Assembly (NCBI RefSeq): GCF_009697225.1
Contig: NZ_WIND01000007.1
Span: 1 to 64,000 of the forward strand
Direction of reading: 5' to 3'
Length of the DNA stretch: 64,000 nt
From: Halovulum marinum
GTDB taxonomy: Bacteria; Pseudomonadota; Alphaproteobacteria; Rhodobacterales; Rhodobacteraceae
Each line of letters starts with the position of its first letter. Position 1 is the stretch's first letter. Below are positions 32,285 to 40,932 of this stretch, in pieces. The translations under genes were made by a program, and so were the position numbers. Under the pieces are notes generated by a model, which worked only from the letters and a program-made list of their open reading frames with translations, was not told the DNA's origin and made no database searches.

Positions 32285-34914
32285 TGGACGGCAGCGGCGT
32301 TCCCGCGATCCGCTCGACCTGCCCGTACTGCGGCGTCGGCTGCGGCGTGCGGCTGACGCCCGAAGGGTCCGGCGGGCTGCGCGTCGAGGGCGATCCCGAG
32401 CATCCGGCGAACCGCGGGCGGCTGTGCTCCAAGGGGCTGGCGCTGGCCGAGACGCTGGGGCCCGAGGGGCGGCTGCTGGCGCCGCGCGTGGACGGACGCG
32501 CGGCGGATTGGGACATGGCGCTGGACCGGGTCGCGCAGACCTTCCGGCGCACGATCGAGCGGCACGGCCCCGACAGCGTCGGCTTCTACGTCTCGGGCCA
32601 GTTGCTGACCGAGGATTACTACGTCGCCAACAAGCTGATGAAGGGCTTCATCGGCTCGGGCAACATCGACACCAACTCGCGGCTGTGCATGGCCTCGACG
32701 GTGGCGGGGCAGAAGCGGGCGTTCGGCACCGACACCGTGCCCGGTACCTGTGAGGATCTGGAACTGGCCGATCTGGTGGTGCTGGTCGGCTCCAACATGG
32801 CGTGGTGCCACCCGGTGCTGTTCCGCCGCCTGGCCGAGGCGCGCGCGGCGCGCGGTACCCGGGTCGTGGTCGTCGATCCGCGCCGCACCGCGACCTGCGA
32901 CATCGCCGATCTGCACCTGAAGATCCGGCCGGGCAGCGACGTGGCGCTGTTCAACGCGCTGCTGGCGCATCTGGATGCCGCCGGCGCGGTGAACCGCGCC
33001 TTCGTCGGCGCGCACGTCGAGGGGTTCGATGCCGCGCTGGCCACCGCGCGGCAGGCCGACGCCGCCGCCACCGGGCTGGCGCGCGACGAGCTTGAGGCGT
33101 TCTTCGGGCTGTTCGCCGCGACCGGCCGCACCGTCACCGCCTTCAGCCAGGGGGTGAACCAGTCGATCAGCGGCACCGACAAGGTCAACGCGATCCTCAA
33201 CTGCCATCTGGCAACGGGCCGCATCGGGCGGCCCGGCACGGGACCGCTCAGCCTGACCGGCCAGCCGAACGCGATGGGCGGGCGCGAGACCGGCGGCATG
33301 GCCAACACCCTGGCCGCGCATCTGGAGATCGAGAATGCCGACCACCGCGCCGCCGTGCAGGCGTTCTGGAACGCCCCGGCCATGGCGCAGCGGCCGGGGC
33401 TGAAGGCGGTCGAGATGTTCCGCGCCGCTGCCGACGGGCGCATCAAGGCGCTGTGGATCGCCGGCACCAACCCGGTCGTCTCGATGCCCGAGGCCGACGG
33501 CGTGGCCGCGGCGCTGCGCGCCTGCGACTTCGTCGTGGTCAGCGACATCGTCGCGCGGACCGACACCGTGCGCCTGGCCGACGTGGCGCTGCCCGCGCTC
33601 GGCTGGGCCGAGAAGGACGGCACGGTGACCAATTCCGACCGCACCATCAGCCGCCAGCGCGCCGCGCTGCCTGCGCCGGGGCAGGCCCGCGCCGATTGGG
33701 CGCTCTTCGCCGAGGTCGGCCGGCGCATGGGCTGGGCCGAGGCGTTCGACTTCCGCTCCCCCGCGCAGATCTTCCGCGAACATGCGCGGCTGTCCGGCGT
33801 CGCCGGCCGCCTCGGGCGCGATTTCGACATCTCGGGTCTGGCCGCGCTGGACGACGCTGCCTACGACGCGCTGGCGCCGGTGCGCTGGCCGGTGACCGCG
33901 GCACGCAGCGGCGGACGCTTCTTCGGCGACGGGCGGTTTTTCACCGCCTCGGGCAAGGCGCGGATGCTCGCGCTCCGGCAGGCGCCGCCGGCGGCGAAAC
34001 GCTCGCCGCGCTACCCGTTCCGGCTGAACACCGGCCGGGTGCGCGACCAGTGGCACACGATGACCCGCACCGGGCGCGCCGCGCGGCTGTCGCGCCACCT
34101 GGCCGAGCCGTTCCTGCAGATCCATCCCGCCGACGCCGACGCGCTGGGGCTGGGCCCCGCCGACATCGCACGCGTCCGCGCACCCTCGGGCAGCGCGCTG
34201 CTGCGCGTGCTGATCAGCACCGACGTCGCGCCCGGCGCGCCGTTCGCGCCGATGCACTGGACCGGCGAGACCGCGCCCGCCGCGCGCATCGGCCCGCTGG
34301 TCGCCGCCGCGACCGACCCGCTGTCCGGCCAGCCCGAGGCCAAGGCCGCGGTGGTCGCGGTCGAACGCTTCGCCGCGCGCTGGTACGGCTTCGCCGTCGC
34401 ACGCACCGCGTTCCGGCCCGCCACCGCCTACTGGGCGCGCACCCGCGCCGACGCCGGCTGGCGCGCCGAGATGGCCGGCGACACGCTTCCGGACGACTGG
34501 CAGGGCTACGCCCGCGCGCTGTTCGAGATCGAGGCCGAGCCGGCCTGCGTCGCCGATCCGGGCCGCGGCGTGACCCGGCTGGCCTTCGCCCGCGACGGGG
34601 TGCTGGAGGCGGCGCTGTTCGTCTCGCCGGCGCCTGTGGCGGTCGCGCGCGACTATGTCGCCGCGGCGCTGGGCACCGCGGCGCCGGACCTGCTGGCCGC
34701 GCGCCCCGGCGGCGACCGGTCCGATCCGGGCCCCACGGTGTGTGCCTGCCTCGGCGTCGGCCGCAACGTCATCCTGGGCGCGATCCGCGCCAACCCGGGC
34801 GCCGATGCCGGCGCGATCTGTGCACTGACCGGGGCCGGCACCAATTGCGGCTCATGCCGCCCCGAAGTCGCGGACCTGCTGGCGCGCGCCGCCGTGCCGC
34901 AGGCCGCCGAATGA
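32284..34914 (+). CDS. nasA: Assimilatory nitrate reductase catalytic subunit
   Basis: An 876-residue molybdopterin oxidoreductase reducing nitrate to nitrite in the cytosol. An N-terminal [4Fe-4S] motif CPYCGVGCGV...LCSKG is followed by the MGD-binding domains (YVSGQLLTEDYYVANKLMKG, NSRLCMAS, NPVVSMPEADG) and a molydop_binding domain (RLNTGRVRDQWHTMTRTG). A C-terminal BFD-like [2Fe-2S] domain (about 815-870: VCACLGVGRN and GTNCGSC) suits electron entry from a flavoprotein or ferredoxin. No signal peptide. ATG 32284 (TGATG with nirD) is used; GTG 32281, one codon earlier, is an alternative. It follows nirBD and precedes cysG. Confidence 0.95.
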   Translation: MDGSGVPAIRSTCPYCGVGCGVRLTPEGSGGLRVEGDPEHPANRGRLCSKGLALAETLGPEGRLLAPRVDGRAADWDMALDRVAQTFRRTIERHGPDSVGFYVSGQLLTEDYYVANKLMKGFIGSGNIDTNSRLCMASTVAGQKRAFGTDTVPGTCEDLELADLVVLVGSNMAWCHPVLFRRLAEARAARGTRVVVVDPRRTATCDIADLHLKIRPGSDVALFNALLAHLDAAGAVNRAFVGAHVEGFDAALATARQADAAATGLARDELEAFFGLFAATGRTVTAFSQGVNQSISGTDKVNAILNCHLATGRIGRPGTGPLSLTGQPNAMGGRETGGMANTLAAHLEIENADHRAAVQAFWNAPAMAQRPGLKAVEMFRAAADGRIKALWIAGTNPVVSMPEADGVAAALRACDFVVVSDIVARTDTVRLADVALPALGWAEKDGTVTNSDRTISRQRAALPAPGQARADWALFAEVGRRMGWAEAFDFRSPAQIFREHARLSGVAGRLGRDFDISGLAALDDAAYDALAPVRWPVTAARSGGRFFGDGRFFTASGKARMLALRQAPPAAKRSPRYPFRLNTGRVRDQWHTMTRTGRAARLSRHLAEPFLQIHPADADALGLGPADIARVRAPSGSALLRVLISTDVAPGAPFAPMHWTGETAPAARIGPLVAAATDPLSGQPEAKAAVVAVERFAARWYGFAVARTAFRPATAYWARTRADAGWRAEMAGDTLPDDWQGYARALFEIEAEPACVADPGRGVTRLAFARDGVLEAALFVSPAPVAVARDYVAAALGTAAPDLLAARPGGDRSDPGPTVCACLGVGRNVILGAIRANPGADAGAICALTGAGTNCGSCRPEVADLLARAAVPQAAE

Positions 34915-34938
34915 CGCGTTGAGCCGAAGGAGACGCCG

Positions 34939-36321
34939 ATGCAGTCCTTTCCGATGTTCATCCGCACCAGCGGCCGCCGCGTGGTCGTCGCGGGCGGCGG
35001 CGAGCAGGCGGCGCAGAAGGCCCGGCTGATCCTGAAGACCGACGCCGACCTGGTGCTGGCCGCGCCGCAGCTGTGCCGCGAACTGCGGGCGCTGGTGCGG
35101 TCCGGCCGCGCTGCGCACCATGCAGGGCCGGTCACCCCGGCGCTGTTCGCCGGCACCGCGCTCAGCTTCGTCGCCACCGGCTGCCCCGGCGCCGACGCTT
35201 CGCTGCACGCGCTGGCCAAGGCCGGCGGCGCGCTGGTGAACGTGGTCGACCGGCCCGAGCTGTGCGACGCCACCACCCCGGCGATCGTCGACCGCGACCC
35301 GGTGGTGGTCGCGATCGGCACCGAGGGCACCGCGCCGGTGCTGGCGCGGGCGCTGAAGACCCGGATCGAGCAGATGATGTCGCCGCGGCTGGGCGCCTGG
35401 GCGGCGCATGCCGGCGCGCTGCGCGACGCGGTCGCGCGCGGCATTCCGCCCGCCGCCCGCCGCGCCTTCTGGTCCTGGGTCTTCCACGGCCGGCCGGCGC
35501 AGCTGCACCGGCAGGGCCGCTCGGACGAGGCCGCGGCGCTGCTGGACAGCGCGATCGCCGGGCGCCGCGTGCCCGAGGGCGCCGGCACCGGTCACGTCGC
35601 GCTGGTCGGCGCCGGCCCCGGCGCGCGCGATCTGCTGACCCTGCGCGCCGTCGAACGCCTGCAGGAGGCCGACGTGATCTTCTACGACCGGCTGGTCGGC
35701 GAGGACGTGCTGGAACTGGCCCGCCGCGACGCCGAGCGGGTCCATGTCGGCAAGCAGGTCGGCTGCTGCGCCTGGCCGCAGGACCGGATCAGCGCCGCCG
35801 TCATGGCCGAGGCGCGCAAGGGCCGCCGCGTGGTGCGGCTGAAATCGGGCGATCCCTCGGTCTTCGGCCGCGCCACCGAGGAGGTCGAGGCCGCCCGCGC
35901 CGCGGGCGTTCCGGTCGAGATCGTGCCCGGCGTGACCGCCGCCACCGCCGCCGCCGCCACGCTGCAGGACAGCCTGACCTGCCGCGGCGACACCGACACC
36001 ATCGTGCTGACCACCGGCATGTGCCGCCCCGGCGATCCGCCGCCCGACTGGGGCGCGCACGTGCGCCCCGGCGCCACGCTGGTGGTCTACATGGGGGTCG
36101 GCGCGGCGGACCGGATCGCCGCGAGCCTGATCGGCGGCGGCGCCGGACCGTCGACGCCGGTCGATATCGCGGTCGCGGTCTCGACCGCGGACGAGCGGGT
36201 GATCCGCGCGCGGCTGGGCGATCTCGGCGCCACGCTTCGCCGCGAGAACGTCGCCGGAGTGGCGCTGATCATCGTGCGCATTCCCAAGCGCCACGTGGCG
36301 CCGGCGATCGCGGCCGAGTGA
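34939..36321 (+). CDS. cysG: Siroheme synthase (multifunctional)
   Basis: A 460-residue fusion. The N-terminal precorrin-2 dehydrogenase/ferrochelatase part (about 1-205) has VVVAGGGEQAAQKARLIL. The C-terminal uroporphyrinogen-III methyltransferase part (about 215-458) has LVGAGPGARDLLTLRAVERLQEADV, YDRLVGEDV and VRLKSGDPSVFGRA. It makes siroheme from uroporphyrinogen III for the nitrite reductase. Its place as last gene of the operon, 24 bases after nasA, ties cofactor supply to enzyme synthesis. AAGGAG precedes ATG 34939. Confidence 0.93.
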   Translation: MQSFPMFIRTSGRRVVVAGGGEQAAQKARLILKTDADLVLAAPQLCRELRALVRSGRAAHHAGPVTPALFAGTALSFVATGCPGADASLHALAKAGGALVNVVDRPELCDATTPAIVDRDPVVVAIGTEGTAPVLARALKTRIEQMMSPRLGAWAAHAGALRDAVARGIPPAARRAFWSWVFHGRPAQLHRQGRSDEAAALLDSAIAGRRVPEGAGTGHVALVGAGPGARDLLTLRAVERLQEADVIFYDRLVGEDVLELARRDAERVHVGKQVGCCAWPQDRISAAVMAEARKGRRVVRLKSGDPSVFGRATEEVEAARAAGVPVEIVPGVTAATAAAATLQDSLTCRGDTDTIVLTTGMCRPGDPPPDWGAHVRPGATLVVYMGVGAADRIAASLIGGGAGPSTPVDIAVAVSTADERVIRARLGDLGATLRRENVAGVALIIVRIPKRHVAPAIAAE

Positions 36322-36331
36322 TCGGCGCGGC

Positions 36332-36781
36332 TCAGCCGGTTGGCGGGATCACGCCCTTGCGCAGCGCGAAATTGCCGTAGAACCGGGTTTCCTGCGTCTG
36401 GATGATCGCGAAGGCGCGGCGCGCGCGGTCGTAGAAGTCGAAGCGCTCGATCGGGTTCAGCGGCCAGCTGCGCCCCTCGGCGGCGTCGATCACCGCCTGC
36501 GCCTCGGCGTGCACCGGCGCGATGTCGTCGGGGGTGTCGCCGACCTGCATCCGCGCCGCGGCGTCGTCCACGAAACTGTCCAGCGGATACACCGACAGCA
36601 CCGCGCGGGCGACCTCGGGGGCGGCGGCGTCGATGCGCAGCAGATACCCCAGCACGCTGTCGCGCGCCACCGCCTCGGCGGGGAAGTTGGTGTCGCACAG
36701 GATCAGGTCGTCGCCGTGCCCCATGGCGCACAGCGCCTGCAGCACATCGGCGTTGAGCAGCGGGTCGATCCCCTTGAGCAT
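36332..36781 (-). CDS. RbsD/FucU-family sugar mutarotase (L-fucose type)
   Basis: A 149-residue cytosolic mutarotase that interconverts alpha and beta anomers. It opens with MLKGIDPLLNADVLQALCAMGHGDDLILCDTNFP-type sequence, with the family's GHGD element and the C-terminal YGNFALRKGVIPP (the Y-[GS]-N element). ATG 36781 is chosen: GGGGGGAA precedes it and the family motif starts there, although the frame opens at 36850. Convergent with cysG, ten bases apart. With the dehydrogenase and lactonase genes at 37.7-40.4 kb it suggests L-fucose or a related 6-deoxyhexose as substrate. Confidence 0.88.
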   Translation of the reverse strand: MLKGIDPLLNADVLQALCAMGHGDDLILCDTNFPAEAVARDSVLGYLLRIDAAAPEVARAVLSVYPLDSFVDDAAARMQVGDTPDDIAPVHAEAQAVIDAAEGRSWPLNPIERFDFYDRARRAFAIIQTQETRFYGNFALRKGVIPPTG

Positions 36782-36922
36782 GCCGGCATTCCCCCCATGT
36801 TTTCCCCCCGTGTTTTCCCGGACCATAGGCCGGCCCGCGGTGCGGCACAACTGCCCGCCGCCTGCCGCGCGGCCCGGTTCGTGCTAGGTTTCCGCATCAT
36901 CGGATCCGCAGAGGAGGGGAAC

Positions 36923-37285
36923 ATGTTCGCGTTTCTGGTTCACATCCACACCGGTCCGGACGATCCGAACAAGGCCACGCTGGGGTGCCTGGTCGCGGCG
37001 ACAGCGGCGCAGGCCGGGCACGATACCGCCCTTTTCCTGGCCGGCGACGGCGTCCGGCTGCTCGACCCGTCGGTGACCGCCTCGCTCGAGGGGCAGGGCA
37101 CCGGCCGGCTGGACGACCACCTGGCGGCGCTGGCCGCGGCGGACGGCCGGATCTTCGTCTCCGGCACGTCGGCGCGCGCGCGGGGCTTCGACGACGCGCT
37201 GCTGGCCGGGCACCCGGCCGAGTTCGCCATGCCCGACCGGCTGGTGGCGCTGGCGTCCGGCGCGGCGACGGTGCTGTGCTACTGA
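36923..37285 (+). CDS. DsrE-family protein
   Basis: A 120-residue small cytosolic protein of the DsrE/DsrF fold: FAFLVHIHTGPDDPNKATLGCLVAATAAQAGHD-like start, then DTALFLAGDGVRLL. The family includes sulfur-relay subunits, but this protein has few cysteines (about 20 and 119), so a sulfur-transfer role is not assured. ATG 36923 has a strong GAGGAGGGGA site. It is divergent from the mutarotase gene and followed by a 401-base spacer. Confidence 0.75.
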   Translation: MFAFLVHIHTGPDDPNKATLGCLVAATAAQAGHDTALFLAGDGVRLLDPSVTASLEGQGTGRLDDHLAALAAADGRIFVSGTSARARGFDDALLAGHPAEFAMPDRLVALASGAATVLCY

Positions 37286-37396
37286 GCGGCGATCGAGCGC
37301 GCGGGTGACTGCCGCGAAACGGTCTTTCGCGTCCCGCCGCGCAGCTCTGCCGGCAGATGCGCCGCTGGCCCGCGGCAGCGGCGGTTTCCCGCGGAG

Positions 37397-37414
37397 CCTA
37401 TCCGTTCGGATAGG
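37397..37414. promoter_or_regulatory. Perfect dyad CCTATCCG-TT-CGGATAGG
   Basis: Two exact 8-bp arms around TT. The size and symmetry suit an operator bound by a dimeric repressor, for instance of TetR type. It lies 273 bases before the reductase start, so the regulated promoter is not evident. Confidence 0.4.
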
Positions 37415-37550
37415 TCCCTGTCCCGATGCGCGGTTCCCATTCGCTGCCGTGTGCCTATTTTACGGGCATCCCCGGCCGCATTCGGCTGCGGGAGATCCGT
37501 CTGGCCTGGCCGACGTAACCCCCAAATGCGTCGCATCCGGTTTGGACACA

Positions 37551-37578
37551 GTGAAACGGGCCCTCGGGCTCGTTTCAC
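37551..37578. promoter_or_regulatory. 13-bp stem hairpin ahead of the aldo/keto reductase gene
   Basis: GTGAAACGGGCCC and GGGCTCGTTTCAC pair with one G-T wobble around a 2-base loop. No T-run follows. It could be an operator, an RNA hairpin or a terminator core for an upstream transcript. Confidence 0.4.
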
Positions 37579-37608
37579 GCCCCCCCGCATTGCGGCTCGG
37601 ACTACGGA

Positions 37609-37623
37609 TTGTTGTGCAAACAA
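37609..37623. promoter_or_regulatory. Candidate GntR-type operator TTGTT-GTGCA-AACAA
   Basis: An inverted repeat of TTGTT and AACAA lies 63 bases before the reductase start, where a repressor would act. FadR-subfamily sites have this kind of TTGT/ACAA symmetry. No regulator gene is nearby to match. Confidence 0.35.
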
Positions 37624-37686
37624 GACCGGTTGCCGTGCTATGAGGTCCGCAACCAGGACCAGTCGATCATTGCAAGGGGAGCGTTC

Positions 37687-38715
37687 ATGGAACTCCGGAC
37701 ACGGACCTTCGACAGAACCGGCAACGGCGGCGTGACGCTGACCGAACTGGGGTTCGGCACCGCGCCGCTTGGCAATCTCTACCGGGCGATTTCGGACGAC
37801 GAGGCCGACGCCATCCTGCAGGCGGCCTGGGATGCGGGGGTGCGTTATTTCGACACAGCGCCGCTTTATGGACTGGGTCTGTCCGAAGCCCGGCTGAACC
37901 GCTTCCTGCGGGACAAGCCGCGCGACGAATATGTGCTGTCGACCAAGGTGGGCCGACTGCTGCGCCCCTGTCCGCCCGAGCGGCGCGACGGCATCGGCAA
38001 GTGGTTCGATGTGCCCGCCCGGCAGGAGGTCTACGACTACACCTACGACGGCGTCATGCGCTCGGTCGAGTTCTCGCTCGAGCGTCTGGGGATCGAGCGC
38101 ATCGACATCCTCTATGTGCACGACATCGACGTGCCCAACCAGGGCTCGCGCGCGGCGGCGAACGCCAAGGTCGACCAGCTGATGGCGGGCGGCTACCACG
38201 CGTTGCTGAGCCTGCGCGAGCAGGGCGTGATCCAGGCGTTCGGCGCGGGCGTGAACGAATGGCAGGTCTGCCAGCAGCTGACCGAACGCGGCGACTTCGA
38301 CCTGTTCCTGCTGGCCGGCCGCTACACGCTGCTGGAGCAGGAGGCGCTGGAAAGCTTCCTGCCGCTGTGCGAGAGGCGCGGCATCGGCATCGTCATCGGC
38401 GGGCCCTACAATTCCGGCATCCTGGCCACCGGCCCGGTCGAGGGCGCGTATTACAACTACGAACCCGCCCCGCCCGAGATCATGGCGCGCGTCGCCCGGA
38501 TCCAGACGGTCTGCCAGGCGCATGACACGCCGCTGGTCGCCGCCGCCTTCCACTTCCCGCTCGGGCACCCGTGCGTGCATTCGGTCATCCCCGGCGGGCA
38601 GAGCGTCGCGCAGATGCGCCAGAACGCCGAGGTCGCGCAGGTCCGTGTCCCGCCCGAGCTGTGGGCCGCGCTGAAGGCCGAGGGCCTGCTGCGCGCCGAC
38701 GCCCCGACGGAGTGA
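37687..38715 (+). CDS. Aldo/keto reductase, D-threo-aldose/L-fucose 1-dehydrogenase-like
   Basis: A 342-residue NAD(P)-dependent TIM-barrel enzyme. The segment DAGVRYFDTAPLYGLGLSE holds catalytic D and Y; K is in STKVGRLLRP; and IDILYVHDID holds the H of the tetrad. It would oxidise an aldose at C1 to the lactone. Close family members include D-threo-aldose (L-fucose) dehydrogenase and pyridoxal dehydrogenase. Neighbouring lactonase genes favour the sugar role. ATG 37687 follows AAGGGGAG. The next gene starts five bases after the stop. Confidence 0.85.
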   Translation: MELRTRTFDRTGNGGVTLTELGFGTAPLGNLYRAISDDEADAILQAAWDAGVRYFDTAPLYGLGLSEARLNRFLRDKPRDEYVLSTKVGRLLRPCPPERRDGIGKWFDVPARQEVYDYTYDGVMRSVEFSLERLGIERIDILYVHDIDVPNQGSRAAANAKVDQLMAGGYHALLSLREQGVIQAFGAGVNEWQVCQQLTERGDFDLFLLAGRYTLLEQEALESFLPLCERRGIGIVIGGPYNSGILATGPVEGAYYNYEPAPPEIMARVARIQTVCQAHDTPLVAAAFHFPLGHPCVHSVIPGGQSVAQMRQNAEVAQVRVPPELWAALKAEGLLRADAPTE

Positions 38716-38720
38716 GGCCG

Positions 38721-39560
38721 ATGCAGATCGACGCCCACCAGCACTACTGGCACCCCGCCCGCGGCGACTACAACTGGATGCCGGCGGGGCATCCGGTGCT
38801 CGACCGGCCCTATGGCCCCGCCGACCTGGCGCCATCGCTCGCCCGCCACGGCATCGCGCGGACGATCCTCGTGCAGGCCGCGCCGACGGTCGCGGAAACC
38901 CACTACATGCTGGGCGTCGCCGACGCGACGCCCTCGGTCGCCGGCGTGGTCGGCTGGATCGACTTCGAGGACCGCGCGCAGTCCAGTGTGCTGGAACGGC
39001 TGGCCGCGCACCCGAAATTCCTCGGGGTGCGGCCGATGATCCAGGACATTGCCGATGTCGACTGGATGTTGCGCGACGACGTCGCCTGGGCCTACCCGGC
39101 GCTGACCGACCTCGGGCTGGCGTTCGACGCGCTGGGCTTTCCCCGGCACCTGGACAACTTCGCCAGGATCCGGGACCGCAACCCGGCGCTGCGCATGGTG
39201 ATCGACCACTGCATGAAGCCGCAGATCCGGGACCATTCCGACGCCAGCCTCGCCGACTGGTCGGCGGGGATGGCGCGGCTGGCCGGGGCGGGGCTGTTCG
39301 TCAAGCTCTCGGGCCTCGTCACCGAGGCCGCCGCCGGCTGGACCGCCGACGACCTGCGCCCCTATGCGCACGAGGTGCTGCGCCTGTTCGGGCCCGAGCG
39401 GGTGATGTGGGGCAGCGACTGGCCGGTGTGCCTGAACGCCGGCAGCTATGACCACTGGCGAAGCGCGGCCGAGGCGCTGACCGCACACCTCGATGCCGGT
39501 GCGCGGGCCGCGGTGTTCGGCGGCACCGCGGCGCGGTTCTACGGCGTGGACGCGGCCTAG
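38721..39560 (+). CDS. Amidohydrolase_2 family protein, L-fuconolactonase-like
   Basis: A 279-residue metal-dependent hydrolase. Metal-site motifs are DAHQHYW (4-10) and the C-terminal VMWGSDWPVC; the central His is in MVIDHCMKP. L-fucono-1,5-lactonases and 2-pyrone-4,6-dicarboxylate hydrolases belong here. Five bases downstream of an aldose dehydrogenase, the lactonase role is the better reading: it would open the lactone made by that enzyme. Its end overlaps the convergent SMP-30 gene by four bases. Confidence 0.85.
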   Translation: MQIDAHQHYWHPARGDYNWMPAGHPVLDRPYGPADLAPSLARHGIARTILVQAAPTVAETHYMLGVADATPSVAGVVGWIDFEDRAQSSVLERLAAHPKFLGVRPMIQDIADVDWMLRDDVAWAYPALTDLGLAFDALGFPRHLDNFARIRDRNPALRMVIDHCMKPQIRDHSDASLADWSAGMARLAGAGLFVKLSGLVTEAAAGWTADDLRPYAHEVLRLFGPERVMWGSDWPVCLNAGSYDHWRSAAEALTAHLDAGARAAVFGGTAARFYGVDAA

Positions 39561-40429
39561 TCGTCGAACCGGCTGACCGGCGCGCCGGCGACGGGGGCCG
39601 GCATCGCGAACACGCCGCCCGAGTCGGGCGCGGCCGCCAGCGCCGCCGCGTCGAGGTTGGCGCGGATGCTGGTGAAGTACAGCGTCTTCAGGTCCGGCCC
39701 GCCGAAGCAGGGCATCGTCGGGCGCGGCACCGGCACCTCGATCCGGCTCAGCAACTCGCCCTGCGGCGACCAGCAGTTCAGCGCGCCCGCCGAGACGCCG
39801 GCGCTCCAGTAGTTGCCGTCGATGTCGGTGGCGCCGCCGTCGGGACGGCCCTGCGCCTCGGTCGGCTCGGCGATCCGGGTGCGGTTCTTCATGTTGCCCG
39901 AGGCCGGGTCGAAGTCCCAGCGGTCGATCCACTGGCCGCGCGAATCCGCGTGGTACATGGTCATGCCGTCGGCGGACCACGCCAGCCCGTTGGTGGTGCG
40001 CAGCCCGTCCAGCCGCTTCTCGACGCTGCCGTCGGCGCCGACGCGGAACAGCGCGCCCTGCGGATCGTCGGGATCCTGCCGCTCGACCATGGTGCCGACC
40101 CAGAACGCGCCGTCCGGCCCGACCTTGCCGTCGTTGGCGCGGCTGCCCGCTGCCGCCTCGAGGGTCGCGACCGGCGTCGTCTCGCCGCTGTCGGCGTCGA
40201 ACAGCACCACCTCGAGGCCGGTGGCCACCACCAGCCGCCCGCTGCGGCACAGCCCCATGCTGCCGGTGGGACCGGGAAAGCCCCATTCCCGGCGGGCCCC
40301 GGTCTGCGGCACCAACGCATGCACCGCACAGGCCGGGATGTCGCACCAGTACAGGGTTCCGGTGTCGCTGTCCCAGACGGGGCTTTCGGTCAGGCTGAAG
40401 GGGCCGCTGGCCACGCATTCGATAGTCAT
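39557..40429 (-). CDS. SMP-30/gluconolactonase-family protein
   Basis: A 290-residue six-bladed beta-propeller hydrolase. Metal-binding positions are suggested by TESPVWDSDTGTLYWCDI (E), ANDGKVGPDGAFWVGTM (N, D) and GLAWSADGMTMYHADS (D). It probably opens an aldonolactone in the cytosol and may duplicate or complement the neighbouring amidohydrolase with a different lactone ring size or sugar. ATG 40429 has GAGGACC before it. The gene is convergent with the dehydrogenase-lactonase pair. Confidence 0.87.
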   Translation of the reverse strand: MTIECVASGPFSLTESPVWDSDTGTLYWCDIPACAVHALVPQTGARREWGFPGPTGSMGLCRSGRLVVATGLEVVLFDADSGETTPVATLEAAAGSRANDGKVGPDGAFWVGTMVERQDPDDPQGALFRVGADGSVEKRLDGLRTTNGLAWSADGMTMYHADSRGQWIDRWDFDPASGNMKNRTRIAEPTEAQGRPDGGATDIDGNYWSAGVSAGALNCWSPQGELLSRIEVPVPRPTMPCFGGPDLKTLYFTSIRANLDAAALAAAPDSGGVFAMPAPVAGAPVSRFDD

Positions 40430-40521
40430 CTTTCGGTCCTCGTGGATGCCGCTTGCCGGGCTGGTCGGCGCGGCGGGGTGGTTCCGGGCTGGATGGAAGC
40501 TTGCCGTGACATCGCGCGGGG

Positions 40522-40932
40522 TCATGCCCCCAGATCGGGACCGGGACAATCCAGCGGCGCACGCGAGGTGGCGGAGAGGCGCAGCTCCGACGGATCGCCC
40601 GCGGCGACCCCCGCCATCCGCGCGAAGAAGTCGCCGTCGCGCCGGGAAAAGATCCAGCACTGCGGCGACGGCGTGTCCTCGTAGACGAAGCACAGCGCCT
40701 CGCCGCCGTCATACCAGAAGCCGTGGCTGCAGCTGCCGTCGGCGTACTGCCAGATGACGCGGCGACCCGGCAGGTACTGCTCGGCGCCGTACGGCGCGCC
40801 GCGCCGGCTGAAGCGCAGGGTCCGGCCGGTGCTCATGGTCTCGAAGCGCTCGGCGTCGACCGCCGTCTCGGCGGCGGTTGCGGTGGCCGGTGGAGCGGCC
40901 AGCAGCGCCAGCGCGACGAGCGCCGGGCGCAT
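40522..40932 (-). CDS. Secreted protein of unknown function (paralogue 2 of a tandem pair)
   Basis: A 136-residue exported protein: a signal peptide of about 21 residues (LALLAAPPATATAAE). The mature part has a GRTLRFSRRG...VIWQYADGSCSHGFWYDGGEALCFVYE core, paired cysteines and several W/Y. The same core, spacing and cysteines recur in the adjacent upstream gene, so the two are a tandem duplication. The start overlaps the upstream stop by one base (TGATG). I recognise no family; a small periplasmic binding or scaffold domain is possible. Confidence 0.75.
   Translation of the reverse strand: MRPALVALALLAAPPATATAAETAVDAERFETMSTGRTLRFSRRGAPYGAEQYLPGRRVIWQYADGSCSHGFWYDGGEALCFVYEDTPSPQCWIFSRRDGDFFARMAGVAAGDPSELRLSATSRAPLDCPGPDLGA

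Larger units (their letters stand above)
37286..37686. other. 401-base spacer with three dyads, no gene
   Basis: No coding frame is convincing. It holds three inverted repeats listed separately (37397, 37551 and 37609), all more A+T-rich than the surroundings. The spacer probably contains the promoter and operators of the aldo/keto reductase unit. Confidence 0.6.
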
